A stretch of 64,000 bases of DNA from NCBI GenBank assembly GCA_034044135.1, contig CP139021.1:3735635-3799634 (forward strand), written 5' to 3'. Below, piece by piece: positions 44,352 to 53,840 of the stretch. A program made the position numbers and the translations under genes. Under the pieces are notes generated by a model. That model saw nothing but the letters and a program-made list of their open reading frames with translations, was not told the origin of the DNA and did no database searches. Numbering within the stretch: the stretch's first letter is position 1; every line of letters starts with the position of its first letter. This DNA comes from Flammeovirgaceae bacterium SG7u.111 (GTDB lineage Bacteria; Bacteroidota; Bacteroidia; Cytophagales; Flammeovirgaceae).

Positions 44352-45086
44352 TTACTTCAAGCTCTTAAAGAATGAGGTATAATAGCTCATATAGTTTGTC
44401 ACCATGTCGTTCACACCTTTACCAGTAATGGTTGCACCTGACATGCCATCCACTTCGTGTTCGCCAAGACCTGTGTGGTTTTCACCTTTCACCATCATTA
44501 CAGACTTAAGCTCTCCACTTACGTCAAAAAGCTTTTTTCCTTGGTAGCGCTGCTGCACCTCTGCCGTGGTGATTCTTGCACCCAAACCAGGAGTTTCACC
44601 TACGTGGTCAAAAGAAACACCAGCTACTGTATTTAGGTCAGATTGTACTGAGATATATCCCCAGATGTCATTCCAAAGCCCTGATCCGTACATTGGCAAA
44701 ATATAAGCCTCTACCTTGTTTGGGTCAGACTCGCTCATGTATTTGAACACAGGAAAAGTTCTTTCTTCAGAAGCTTTACTGTATTCGTTTTTGATATTAA
44801 CTTTATCAGGAGTTACAGAATCACCAAATTTATCTTTTGGCTCAATTTCCTCTCCATCTATATTCACCGCTACCGCTTTGATCCTATTGTTATAAATAAC
44901 CTCAAGCTCACTTTTAGCCACTCCTTCAGTTTTCATAACTGCACTGAGGATTTGCTTTTTAGTTTCTAGCTCAACCTCTCTCTGCTGCCTATCTTTTAAA
45001 GATACAGCTACAAATGCCAGTAGGCCACCTAATACTACCGTCAAGATAGCAGAAAAACCAATGATATATCCGTTAGACTGTTGCAC
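44352..45086 (-). CDS. nqrC: Na+-translocating NADH:quinone reductase subunit C
   Basis: A 244-residue subunit with one N-terminal helix (GYIIGFSAILTVVLGGLLAFVA) and a periplasmic domain. The covalent FMN site is the SGAT motif in DGMSGATITGKG near residue 217. Other family segments are GLGARITTAEVQQRYQGKKL and GSGLWNDIWGYI. Its start overlaps the end of nqrB by 14 bp, indicating coupled translation. Confidence 0.96.
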   Translation of the reverse strand: MQQSNGYIIGFSAILTVVLGGLLAFVAVSLKDRQQREVELETKKQILSAVMKTEGVAKSELEVIYNNRIKAVAVNIDGEEIEPKDKFGDSVTPDKVNIKNEYSKASEERTFPVFKYMSESDPNKVEAYILPMYGSGLWNDIWGYISVQSDLNTVAGVSFDHVGETPGLGARITTAEVQQRYQGKKLFDVSGELKSVMMVKGENHTGLGEHEVDGMSGATITGKGVNDMVTNYMSYYTSFFKSLK

Positions 45087-46275
45087 GTTGTAACCTCCTT
45101 TTTTTGTTTGCTTGAATTACGTAAAAATCAATTAGTGGAGCGAAGACGTTCATAAGTAGAACTGCCAACATAATTCCTTCTGGGTATGCAGGGTTAAACA
45201 CCCTTATAATTACGGTAAGCATACCGATCATAATACCATAAATCCACTTGCCAGTTGCTGTTTGTGTACAAGTAACTGGATCAGTTGCCATAAATACAGC
45301 ACCGAAAGCCAAACCTCCAATCACTAGGTGATAGTGGGCAGGAATTTTCATAAATTCATTAGCACTGATGAGGTTGAAAAGCAAGCCCATCAAATAAGCG
45401 CCAACAAACACACTGAATATAACTCTTCCACTTGCCACTCTTGTAAGAACCAAGACCGCTGCACCTATCAAGCACATCAACACAGATGTTTCACCAATTG
45501 AACCTGGTATAAAACCCATAAATAGATTTGGGAGGTCGTACATTCCGGCAGCCCAAGACGACGTAGCTTCTGTTACAGCCTGAGCAACTGGTATTCCTTC
45601 GGAGCTAGCTGTTGCAGCCAACCCTAGGAAAGTAGCTCCTGAAAAACCTTCAACGGTCGAAGCATCTCCTAAATAAGTCCATATTTCACCAGAGATTTCT
45701 GTAGGGTAGGCAAAGTATAAGAATGCTCTAGCAGTCATTGCCACGTTCAATATATTCATCCCTGTTCCACCAAATACTTCCTTACCGATCACTACGGCAA
45801 AAATGGCCGCTAAAGCAACTTGCCAAAGCGGGATAGTAGCAGGAACAATCAATGGAATAAGCAAACCAGTCACCAAGAAGCCCTCATTAATTGGGTGCTT
45901 TCTTATAAGACCAAATGCAACTTCAACCAAACCTCCTGCTGTGTAGGAAACTAAGATAATAGGAATAACTTGGATAAGCCCCACTGTCATCATATCCACT
46001 GCTGAGGCATCAGCCTGACCAAGAGCCAAATAGTGCTGATAACCTACATTGTAGATACCAAATAGCAGACATGGCACCAAAGCTACCACTACAGTGATCA
46101 TCAACCTTTTCAAATCGATAGCATCTCTGATTTGTGCACCTTTTTTACCTGCAACTGTAGGCGGGGTAAAAAGAAAAGTCTCACCAGCTTCGAATAAGTA
46201 GTGAAGCTTTTCAAGCTTCCCTCCCTTCTCGAACATAGGCTTTTGCTTATTTAATAAATCCTCGAGGAACTTCAT
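45073..46275 (-). CDS. nqrB: Na+-translocating NADH:quinone reductase subunit B
   Basis: A 400-residue membrane subunit with about ten helices. It carries the second covalent FMN at the SGAT motif in VEGFSGATFLGLAA, and the family segment FGGTGMNILNVAMTARAFLYFAYP. It forms the main Na+ channel of the complex. It lies 49 bp after nqrA and overlaps nqrC. Confidence 0.96.
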   Translation of the reverse strand: MKFLEDLLNKQKPMFEKGGKLEKLHYLFEAGETFLFTPPTVAGKKGAQIRDAIDLKRLMITVVVALVPCLLFGIYNVGYQHYLALGQADASAVDMMTVGLIQVIPIILVSYTAGGLVEVAFGLIRKHPINEGFLVTGLLIPLIVPATIPLWQVALAAIFAVVIGKEVFGGTGMNILNVAMTARAFLYFAYPTEISGEIWTYLGDASTVEGFSGATFLGLAATASSEGIPVAQAVTEATSSWAAGMYDLPNLFMGFIPGSIGETSVLMCLIGAAVLVLTRVASGRVIFSVFVGAYLMGLLFNLISANEFMKIPAHYHLVIGGLAFGAVFMATDPVTCTQTATGKWIYGIMIGMLTVIIRVFNPAYPEGIMLAVLLMNVFAPLIDFYVIQANKKRRLQRATV

Positions 46276-46324
46276 GTTTATTTTTTATTAACTAAACTAT
46301 ATTTTCTTGATTGAATAGTTTCGA

Positions 46325-47701
46325 TTATACTTCACGCATTAGCTCGATGCCCTGACGAACTATCTTTTGGACTTCGTGCTTGGAAACATCTACAAATTCG
46401 CAAAGAGCCAAATCTTCTTCAGCTACTTCATAAATACCTAGTGCTTCCATTTCATCATAATCTTCAGCCATTATAGCTTTGATCAGGTGCGTAGGCAAAA
46501 TATCCATTGGAACTACCTTTTCGAAAGAACCTGACACTACAAATGCCCTTTCTTCACCATTCAAGCTCGAATCCAACTTGTATTCTTTGCTAGAGCTGTT
46601 CATAAACGAAAGCAGACCGATAGCCCTGTGCATACTCAATCTATTCTTGATAGGGCTTAACCAACCTCCCCCAAAAATAAACCTTGGCTTATCACCTTCG
46701 GGAATTACGCTCAACAAATGATCGTAAAAACCTATGTATCCATCTGTATCTATTTTTTCTCCTGAAAGCACATTCCCAGAGATAACCCTTACATGGTCGC
46801 TGTTCAAGTTATTTTCCAAGAAACCTTCCACACAAGCTCCAGTATAAGTCTTGTAGTATTGAGGAGCTTTCACTTCAGAACCTGCTACCGCAATAATCTT
46901 TGAAGCATCGTAAACTCCTTCGGCGAATAATTTACCCAACTGGATCACACCAAATGGGTTTATCGTCCAAGCCACCTCTCCTTTATTGATAGGGTCAAGG
47001 TGGTGGATTTGAACACCTACGTTTCCTACAGGATGCTTTCCGCTGAATTTATTAACCGTGATGCTTTTAGGAGCGATAAACAACTGGCTCACTTCCGCTT
47101 GACCATCTATATTTACATGAACAGGCCCAGAAGTCAGTTTCGAAAGAATTTCAACACCTAGCTCGAAATGCCTTCCCTGCTCTTTGAAGATAAAATCGTA
47201 ATCTGGAGCGAGTGGACTAGAATCGAAAGCAGAGATAAATATTGCTTTAGGGGTATCTTCTGGGTTGGCAACTACAGCGAACGGACGCTGAATAATGTTT
47301 GGCCATACACCTCCTTTCAACATGATATCCTTTATCTCAGCAGGTTTTAGATTAGCTATATCAGAAACCGAGTATTTCGGGAATTCTTCGTAGCTCATTT
47401 CGCCATCAGCTTTGATAATGATTTCCAAAAGCTTGCGCTTGTCCCCACGTTTGATCTCCACTATCTCGCCACTTACAGGCGATGCATACTGAACATCAGG
47501 AACTTTTTTGTCAACCATGATTGGAGTACCCGCCTTCACTTTTTCGCCTTCTTTCAACAAAACCTTTGGTCTTTCCATTGCTGGAAAGTCTGTTGGTTTA
47601 ATCGCATAAGTTTTGGCTTGTCCGGCATTCCCAATCTTTTTCTCTGCCTTACCAGCCAAATTGATCGTAAAACCCTTATTTAGTTTGATGCTTTTCGACA
47701 T
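46325..47701 (-). CDS. nqrA: Na+-translocating NADH:quinone reductase subunit A
   Basis: A 458-residue cytoplasmic subunit, the first gene of the operon. The N-terminus has the barrel-sandwich segment (FPAMERPKVLLKEGEKVKAGTPIMVDK) also seen in RnfC-like proteins. Later segments GKHPVGNVGVQIHHLDPINKGEVAWTINP and RFIFGGGWLSPIKNRLSMHRAIGLLSFMNSS are typical of NqrA. It associates with the membrane subunits near the quinone site. The nqrF gene, for the NADH-oxidising flavoprotein, is not in this window. Confidence 0.96.
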   Translation of the reverse strand: MSKSIKLNKGFTINLAGKAEKKIGNAGQAKTYAIKPTDFPAMERPKVLLKEGEKVKAGTPIMVDKKVPDVQYASPVSGEIVEIKRGDKRKLLEIIIKADGEMSYEEFPKYSVSDIANLKPAEIKDIMLKGGVWPNIIQRPFAVVANPEDTPKAIFISAFDSSPLAPDYDFIFKEQGRHFELGVEILSKLTSGPVHVNIDGQAEVSQLFIAPKSITVNKFSGKHPVGNVGVQIHHLDPINKGEVAWTINPFGVIQLGKLFAEGVYDASKIIAVAGSEVKAPQYYKTYTGACVEGFLENNLNSDHVRVISGNVLSGEKIDTDGYIGFYDHLLSVIPEGDKPRFIFGGGWLSPIKNRLSMHRAIGLLSFMNSSSKEYKLDSSLNGEERAFVVSGSFEKVVPMDILPTHLIKAIMAEDYDEMEALGIYEVAEEDLALCEFVDVSKHEVQKIVRQGIELMREV

Positions 47702-47885
47702 TTTCTTAGCCTAATACTTTGAGTTATTTATTTTGCCCTGCGAAATTATGAAAATACTATATTATTAAAAACTTCAAGCCTACTTTAGACTAATAATTAA
47801 TTGTTTTTTTTCAAAACCACCTGTGAATACTAGGTGTTCTAACATTCTAGCACTTTTTTATATGGTTTACACTGTGCTTTGAAGA

Positions 47886-49031
47886 TCAGCCCTTTGCACC
47901 TTTTTCTTCCCTCCAAAAAAGCCAAAATATGCCTACCCTAGACCAATCGAAAAAGAAAAGGTAACAAAAGACCCATGGGTTCACAAAAGAGCCTACCCCA
48001 ACGGTTAAAACCGTCCCGATATGAAACATAGCCCCAAATGGCAAATAAAAATACCGAAGGCGGGGAAAGACCAAGATGACAGGAAAAGTAAGTTGGAGGG
48101 CAACCGCACCCATCGCCATCAGGGGATTTAACAAGCTGTTCAGAAAAGAATTTTCTCCATAAGAAGTCCCATGCGATTGGGCATAATGTAAAATACTGCT
48201 TCCATCCAGCCAATCAACTCCCGAAGTCAGCACTTTTTCCAACCCGGCAAAGAAATAGGCAAACACTATGGCAAGCTGGATCAGTTTCAATGCCCATCCC
48301 TCTTGTATCTTCTCCCCACTTGCTACAGCTTTCTTTTGTTGAAAAAAAAGAAAGGGCATGAGCATAGCAGCGTAACCAAACGCAGCATAAGCATGACTGA
48401 TTTTCTCGAAGCTTTGCAAATATCCGTGGAACAGGAAAAACAGCCCCGCCGCTACAGAGGAACTTACCCACGATTTTATATCTAAAAATGTAAGCAAAAT
48501 TGCCAGCCAGTAAACCACCCACCATACCTTTATATATATGGGTGAAGGATAGGGCAAATGGAGTAGCTTGAAAAGCAACACAGGTTTGTAAAAAGCCGAA
48601 GCAGCTCCATATTCATTTAAGTAGGTGTACCAATCGAACGTAAACCCCAACATTGCCAAGAAAAAAACTATCCTCAAAAAATGGACATTGGCAACCGAAG
48701 TATCCCCATTCCACCACTTGCCCGCCTTTTTCTTTAAAGAAGGAAACTTTTGAGGGAGGTAGAAGAACAAAGCCAAAAGCAGGGCTGACAAATTGAACCG
48801 CCAACAGACCTGTTCAGCTTTTTGGATGAAAAACTCAGCGGGAAAGCGATGCCGCTCCACTTCGAACCGTGGATAGGCAACATGCACCAATTTCGAAAGC
48901 AAACTATCAGAACCCGACCCATCGAACAAGCTGGGCAGGGCTGGATAAATCAGGAAAAAAAATACCAAGTCAAAAAGAAAGGCTGCGCCCAAGATGAGCA
49001 ATAGCCATTGGTTGTGCTTAAAAAATCTCAT
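47886..49031 (-). CDS. HTTM-like multi-pass membrane protein
   Basis: A 381-residue protein with about nine hydrophobic helices and conserved aromatic and acidic positions (FDWYTYLNEYGAASAFYKPVLLFKLLHLPYP, FAYFFAGLEKVLTSGVDWLDGSSILHYA). This pattern resembles HTTM-domain proteins, the membrane domain related to vitamin K-dependent gamma-carboxylase. No carboxylase C-domain is present. Its start overlaps the stop of the upstream gene by 4 bp. Function in bacteria is largely unknown. Confidence 0.7.
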   Translation of the reverse strand: MRFFKHNQWLLLILGAAFLFDLVFFFLIYPALPSLFDGSGSDSLLSKLVHVAYPRFEVERHRFPAEFFIQKAEQVCWRFNLSALLLALFFYLPQKFPSLKKKAGKWWNGDTSVANVHFLRIVFFLAMLGFTFDWYTYLNEYGAASAFYKPVLLFKLLHLPYPSPIYIKVWWVVYWLAILLTFLDIKSWVSSSVAAGLFFLFHGYLQSFEKISHAYAAFGYAAMLMPFLFFQQKKAVASGEKIQEGWALKLIQLAIVFAYFFAGLEKVLTSGVDWLDGSSILHYAQSHGTSYGENSFLNSLLNPLMAMGAVALQLTFPVILVFPRLRYFYLPFGAMFHIGTVLTVGVGSFVNPWVFCYLFFFDWSRVGIFWLFWREEKGAKG

Positions 49032-49408
49032 GGCAAACTAATTGAATCGAGCGTATCGGCAGGTTGGAAATCTTGTTGGCGCAAATGCACAAGCGTCCAG
49101 TTGTTGGTCTCGCCCTCGTACAAGCCGCTCACCACCTCCAGCAACTTCTCCCCTTCCCCTCGGTAATAATAATTCCGCTTGAGGTACTCGAAACTACGGG
49201 CGTTCAGCCCCACATCAGGTGCATAAAAAAGTTGCAACTCCCCTTCCCCATCCTTATACGTGATTTCAAACTTCTCTTCAAACGCTTCCCCTTTCACCGG
49301 CTCGGCAAACATCCCAAACCGATAGAACGGGAACAAGGTACGCATAAAAATAAACGGGACAAGAAAACCCGCTACCATCACAGCAACTACTATTTTTCGG
49401 GCGATCAT
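49028..49408 (-). CDS. Small membrane-anchored hypothetical protein, partner of the HTTM-like protein
   Basis: A 126-residue protein with one N-terminal helix (VVAVMVAGFLVPFIFMRTLFPFY) and an acidic exported domain (FEITYKDGEGELQLFYAPDVGLNARSFEYLKRNYYY). It overlaps the HTTM-like gene by ATGA, so the two are translationally coupled and probably act together in the membrane. I recognise no family. Confidence 0.7.
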   Translation of the reverse strand: MIARKIVVAVMVAGFLVPFIFMRTLFPFYRFGMFAEPVKGEAFEEKFEITYKDGEGELQLFYAPDVGLNARSFEYLKRNYYYRGEGEKLLEVVSGLYEGETNNWTLVHLRQQDFQPADTLDSISLP

Positions 49409-49608
49409 GCCGATAGGTTTTGGTTTGTGGAAAAGTAAATAAAAAGGAAGAGAATTTGAACTTTGTGCTAATTTAGAATTCAGATCAGTTGGAGTTTTAT
49501 AAATTCTGCGACTTGACAGAAAGTAGAGCTAGCTCAAAAGAATTTATCACTGAAAGCTGATTCTGGGAATACTTCGATACAAATTTAAAACACTACATTT
49601 TTTAACCA

Positions 49609-50193
49609 ATGAGCTACGAGATTCACATAGGGCGCTTCTCTGAAGATTTAGAAGAAGAAGTATCTATCGTTACAAAAGAATGGATTGAAAGTACTGAAAT
49701 AATTGAAGATATTCAATACAATCAACTTGGGCATCAGGAGTTAATAGAAGCATTCTCAGAACAACTCAACAAATGGATACCTATATTTTGGTTAACTAAG
49801 AGAGGTGGGTCAATGCGAGCTTCTGCTTTTTTTAATAATCCAATTTGCTATGAAAAAGCAATTGAAATCGCCCAACATTTTCAAGCATTCATTTATGGGG
49901 ACGAAGGTGAAATCTATTTCCTTCCTGAATATGGCATCGTATATGACGACGTTGAAAAAATTAACCCATCAATCACTCTTGATGAATTGATAAAATATAG
50001 AGACGTATGTGGCAACGACTATCAAAAAATAATAGATGTATTGGAAAGTAGAACACTAACTCATTCAGCTTCAACTGAAGTTAAGCGTCCTAAAAACAAA
50101 ACGAAGTTGAACACGCAAACCTTTTGGATATTTTTCATTCCCTTCTTATTCATCCTTTACCTATTCTTCCGACTAATAAAACTCTTTTTATAA
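49609..50193 (+). CDS. Hypothetical protein with C-terminal membrane anchor
   Basis: A 194-residue protein. The first ~150 residues look soluble and acidic (MSYEIHIGRFSEDLEEEVSI start, GDEGEIYFLPEYGIVYDDVE). A Lys-rich linker is followed by a single C-terminal hydrophobic helix (WIFFIPFLFILYLFFRLIKLFL), so it may be tail-anchored. No known motif. Its stop overlaps the next start by one base (TAATG), so the pair is coupled. Confidence 0.7.
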   Translation: MSYEIHIGRFSEDLEEEVSIVTKEWIESTEIIEDIQYNQLGHQELIEAFSEQLNKWIPIFWLTKRGGSMRASAFFNNPICYEKAIEIAQHFQAFIYGDEGEIYFLPEYGIVYDDVEKINPSITLDELIKYRDVCGNDYQKIIDVLESRTLTHSASTEVKRPKNKTKLNTQTFWIFFIPFLFILYLFFRLIKLFL

Positions 50194-50747
50194 TGCAAAA
50201 ACTAAACTCAATCTACAAAGACTTTACCTCTATAAAAGGAGTCGCCCTATTGGTTTATGCAGTGGTTGTATATGCAGACCTGATTGTTTATTCAAGAAGC
50301 TTTTCCTACGTCATCACGGCTGAAGCTGTTCTTTTTGGGATGTACCTTGCTGCCATCAATAATGAGCGACCTTTCCGTATTTGTACTTGGCAGATCATGT
50401 TTAGTGTAGGGCAGATTGCGCTTTTCCTCTTTCTCCTTTATTTCTTCAACGACTACCGCGGCTATTACAGCAATTTTATGACAATCAAATTCTGGGGAGG
50501 AATCCAAGTAGTCTTTTTAGGACTTTTTTACCTATTCATGCTCCAACAGAATAAAAAGACGCTCATCATTTTCATCTCCCTGCTGCTTGGTGCTGTAGCC
50601 ATTTCCGCTTTCTCCATAGCCAATGAAACAATCTACGGAAACAACAGGCATTTATACCTTCCTCTCACTGGCTTTGGACTACTATACTGCGCTACGGCGT
50701 ACTTTTTTGGGCGGCTGTCTAAATCAGAATTGGAAACGGAGGAATAA
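50193..50747 (+). CDS. Hypothetical integral membrane protein
   Basis: A 184-residue protein from the ATG at 50193 with about five hydrophobic helices and a short charged C-terminus (GRLSKSELETEE). The sequence is rich in Phe, Tyr and Leu (ALFLFLLYFFNDYRGYYSNF). The start overlaps the stop of the preceding gene. No family recognised. A terminator follows within 70 bp. Confidence 0.7.
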   Translation: MQKLNSIYKDFTSIKGVALLVYAVVVYADLIVYSRSFSYVITAEAVLFGMYLAAINNERPFRICTWQIMFSVGQIALFLFLLYFFNDYRGYYSNFMTIKFWGGIQVVFLGLFYLFMLQQNKKTLIIFISLLLGAVAISAFSIANETIYGNNRHLYLPLTGFGLLYCATAYFFGRLSKSELETEE

Positions 50748-50813
50748 TTCTACCAACTGCCAGAAATCACAAATCCGTATTGTACAAAGTACTTAACCCT
50801 TAAAAACACAAAA

Positions 50814-50839
50814 AAACCTCAAGCCATCGCTTGAGGTTT
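50814..50839. terminator. Bidirectional terminator
   Basis: Inverted repeat AAACCTCAAGC ... GCTTGAGGTTT with A and T runs, between convergent genes at 50747 and 50867. Confidence 0.85.
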
Positions 50840-50866
50840 ACATATCTTCGATTTCTTATAAGAATT

Positions 50867-52408
50867 CTAGTTCGCTTCCGCAGTGCTTTTCAACTCACCT
50901 TTCTCGTATTTCTCTGTTTTCAAAAGCTTGCCTTCCTCGTCAAAATACTGCCAGTCTCCCCACTTCTTTTCCCCATACATCTTGCCTTGGCTTTCCACTT
51001 GCCCCGACTCGTAGTAGTTTTTTACTATCCCATACACCACTCCCTTATTAGTATAAGGCACTTCCGACTTCAACTTGCCCGATTCGTGGTAATGTTTGCT
51101 CACACCTCTGATCTTCCCTTTGTAAAACAACTCTTCCAGCTTCACCACCCCGTTTTCGTGGTATTGCTTTTTCACCCCTTCCAATACGCCCTCTGCATAA
51201 GGCTCTTCCATTTTCACGTTGCCATTTTCGTGGTAATATTTCCACGTACCAAAAGGCAGCTTTTCCTTAATTTCCTTTTCAGACTCAACCTTTCCGCTTT
51301 TATAATACGTCTTTGCCTTGTAGTCAATCTCTCCATTTTTGTAGTTGTACAACTGCTGCACCTCACCGCTCTCGTAGTAATCGTAGTTTGTGCCTACTTT
51401 CTTGCCTTCGTTGTACGTATAGCGATGCTTTACTTCTCCGCTAGGATAATAGCCAATATTTTCTCCTTGCATCACCCCATTGAGCATCGTTCCTTCCAGC
51501 GCAAGCGCACCGCTGCGGTCATAGCGCTTGAAAGAGCTTTTAGAAGAACCACCTATCGTTTTAAGCGCTGTTTCCAGCTGTCCATTGTCAAAATAGCTTT
51601 CGTAGTTCCCGTTCATTTTCCCCTCCACAAACTGTGCTTTGGTTTTCAACTGCCCGCTCGGATAATACGTAAGCACCAAACCATGCTCTACTCCGCTCAC
51701 ATAATCCGTCTCTTCCATCAGTTTTCCATCAGGATAGTATTTCTTAGTTTTTCCATCCAAAGAATCCGCTTTGAAACTGCTTTCTGTACTTACTTTTTCA
51801 TCGGCAAAATAGATGTAGAAAACCCCTTCTTTCTTATCGTCAACATAACTTCCTTTCTGCGTCACTTTTCCGTCTTCCGTATAGGTAATCACTTCTCCAT
51901 GGCGCTTGTCGTCCATAAACTCATGCACCGACATCAACTTGCCACTTGGGTAATATTGCTTCATTTGCCCTTGCCTCAATCCATTTTCAAAGTTCACTTC
52001 CGACTCCACCGAACCATCTTCGTAATATTTCATCATTTTCCCTTCAATCTTCCCCTTCACGTACGTACAAGTCACCAACTCACCGCCGTTGATGTTATAT
52101 TTCTTATAATCACCAATAATTTTCCCGTTGTCATACGAGTATTCCACCTTCACGTTTCCATTCTCAAAATACTCCTTGTACACACCGTCTTTTATTCCAT
52201 CCTTATAGTTCGCCTCCACTTCTAGGCTGTGCGAACTGGCATAGTACTGCTTGTACAAACCATCTATTCTATTGCTATCTTCGCCCTTTATATAGTACTC
52301 CGCTTTGAGTACATTCGGGTCATGATAGACCAATACTTTCTGGAGGTCTTGCGAAAATGCGGAAAATTGGATACAGGCTAATGAAAAAAGAACCGAAAAT
52401 CTAATCAT
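50867..52408 (-). CDS. Exported MORN-repeat (YwqK-like) protein
   Basis: A 513-residue protein with a signal peptide (ending AFSQ) and about twenty MORN-2 type repeats of ~22-24 residues, each of the form YY.sG.....Y.nG...G (for example YYPSGKLMSVHEFMDDKRHG, YYESGQVESQGKMYGEKKWG). Such proteins are often labelled YwqK-family antitoxin in databases, but no toxin gene is adjacent and the export signal argues against that role. It is probably an envelope or secreted binding protein. The high repeat content produces long open frames on the other strand that are not genes. Confidence 0.85.
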   Translation of the reverse strand: MIRFSVLFSLACIQFSAFSQDLQKVLVYHDPNVLKAEYYIKGEDSNRIDGLYKQYYASSHSLEVEANYKDGIKDGVYKEYFENGNVKVEYSYDNGKIIGDYKKYNINGGELVTCTYVKGKIEGKMMKYYEDGSVESEVNFENGLRQGQMKQYYPSGKLMSVHEFMDDKRHGEVITYTEDGKVTQKGSYVDDKKEGVFYIYFADEKVSTESSFKADSLDGKTKKYYPDGKLMEETDYVSGVEHGLVLTYYPSGQLKTKAQFVEGKMNGNYESYFDNGQLETALKTIGGSSKSSFKRYDRSGALALEGTMLNGVMQGENIGYYPSGEVKHRYTYNEGKKVGTNYDYYESGEVQQLYNYKNGEIDYKAKTYYKSGKVESEKEIKEKLPFGTWKYYHENGNVKMEEPYAEGVLEGVKKQYHENGVVKLEELFYKGKIRGVSKHYHESGKLKSEVPYTNKGVVYGIVKNYYESGQVESQGKMYGEKKWGDWQYFDEEGKLLKTEKYEKGELKSTAEAN

Positions 52409-52634
52409 TATACATTGGTTTAGTGATCGATATAATAATATCTATAAAAAAACAGGAAGGTTTGTAAAATACAAGCTCACACAATGAGGCGGGCTTCTGA
52501 AGTTTAGTTTTCAATATTCATACCTAAAATGGTAAGCTTGAAAACAAAGTGAAAGCCCATTTTAGATAGAAGTTTGATAGTCAGTAATATAAAAATATCT
52601 CAACGGATATTTTGGTTGGAAAAATCACTCACTT

Positions 52635-53744
52635 ATGTCATATCTCAACATAAATAACAAACGGCTTAGTTTCGAAGAACTCAAAAAACTGCCACTTGGC
52701 GCAGAGAGCGACTTTGAAACTAAAACACTCAAATACTGCAAAAATTGGTTGCTAGGTAAGAAAGAATTCGAAATTTCTACCTCAGGTTCTACGGGAACAC
52801 CCAAAATCATCAAACTCCAACGAGCACAAATGGAAGCCTCCGCCCACATGACCATCCAGACTTTTGGGCTTGATGCAAATGACCATTTGCTCGTTAACCT
52901 CCACCCAAGTTTCATAGCAGGGCTGATGATGTTGGTACGAGGGCTGGAAAGCCGTGCAGAAATTACCGTGATAGAGCCTACTGCAAATCCATTGGAAAAC
53001 TTCTCCCCAGAGGCATCCTTTTCCTTCCTTGCCCTCGTCCCGATGCAGCTCCAAAACATCATTTCCAACCCTCAAACAAAAACCATTTTTGAAAAGGCAA
53101 AAGCAGCCATCATTGGCGGGGCAGCCGTTGGGTCAAGTTTGATGAAAGAAATCAAAAACCTAAAGCCTGCCCTCTACAGCACCTACGGCATGACCGAAAC
53201 CGTCACCCACATTGCTATAAAGCGAATAAACGGAACACAGCCCGACCAATATTTCCAAGCCCTACCTGGCATTCAACTTTCGCAAGACAAGGAAAGCTGT
53301 CTTTGCATAAAAGGAAAAGTCACAAGTGGAGAAACCATCGTCACCAACGATGTGGTGGAGCTTTTTGAAGGTACAAAATTCAATTGGACTGGCAGGCGTG
53401 ACAACATCATCAACTCAGGTGGGATCAAAATCCAGCTGGAAAAAGTGGAAGCCGAAGCAGAGTCGATTTTGGCAAAACTTGGCTATGAAGGAAAACCCGT
53501 CGCACTCGCTATGCCCGATGAAAAACTTGGGGAAAAACTGGTGCTGGCAATTGAGCAAAAAAAAGAAGCGCTAGACCTCGAACAATTCAAAACGCAATTG
53601 AAAGAAGCCCTTCCCTCCTACCATTCCCCGAAAGAATATTTCTTTGTAGATCAAATTCCACTAACGCCTACGCAGAAGGTGGATAGGATTGGGTTGAGGA
53701 AAACACTTAGAAAAAACAGACAGCAATTGAATAGATTTGGATAA
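52635..53744 (+). CDS. AMP-binding acyl-CoA synthetase, MenE-like
   Basis: A 369-residue adenylate-forming enzyme. The ATP loop is STSGSTGTPKIIKL. Further core motifs are YSTYGMTETVTHIA and the hinge region WTGRRDNIINSGGIKIQLEKVEAE, ending with PTPTQKVDR-type segment LTPTQKVDRIGLRK. It is shorter than most acyl-CoA ligases, as is usual for Bacteroidota o-succinylbenzoate-CoA ligases of menaquinone synthesis. No other men gene is in the window, so MenE is likely but not certain. Confidence 0.82.
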   Translation: MSYLNINNKRLSFEELKKLPLGAESDFETKTLKYCKNWLLGKKEFEISTSGSTGTPKIIKLQRAQMEASAHMTIQTFGLDANDHLLVNLHPSFIAGLMMLVRGLESRAEITVIEPTANPLENFSPEASFSFLALVPMQLQNIISNPQTKTIFEKAKAAIIGGAAVGSSLMKEIKNLKPALYSTYGMTETVTHIAIKRINGTQPDQYFQALPGIQLSQDKESCLCIKGKVTSGETIVTNDVVELFEGTKFNWTGRRDNIINSGGIKIQLEKVEAEAESILAKLGYEGKPVALAMPDEKLGEKLVLAIEQKKEALDLEQFKTQLKEALPSYHSPKEYFFVDQIPLTPTQKVDRIGLRKTLRKNRQQLNRFG

Positions 53745-53840
53745 ATACAGACTCCTCAAAGCTTTTACTGTTAAATTGATTAACTTTCTGTAGACAATAC
53801 ATGTATTCAAATAGAAGCTGCTCTCATAAATAAATTTCGT

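Noticed and set aside
50831-52225. 464-codon open frame on the plus strand
   Set aside because: It lies fully antisense to the MORN-repeat gene. The repetitive codon pattern keeps the complementary frame free of stops, and the translated product (Phe/His/Arg-rich) has no protein-like domains.
50867-52408. YwqK-type antitoxin of a toxin-antitoxin system
   Set aside because: No small toxin gene is adjacent, and the protein has an export signal. The database label alone is not evidence.
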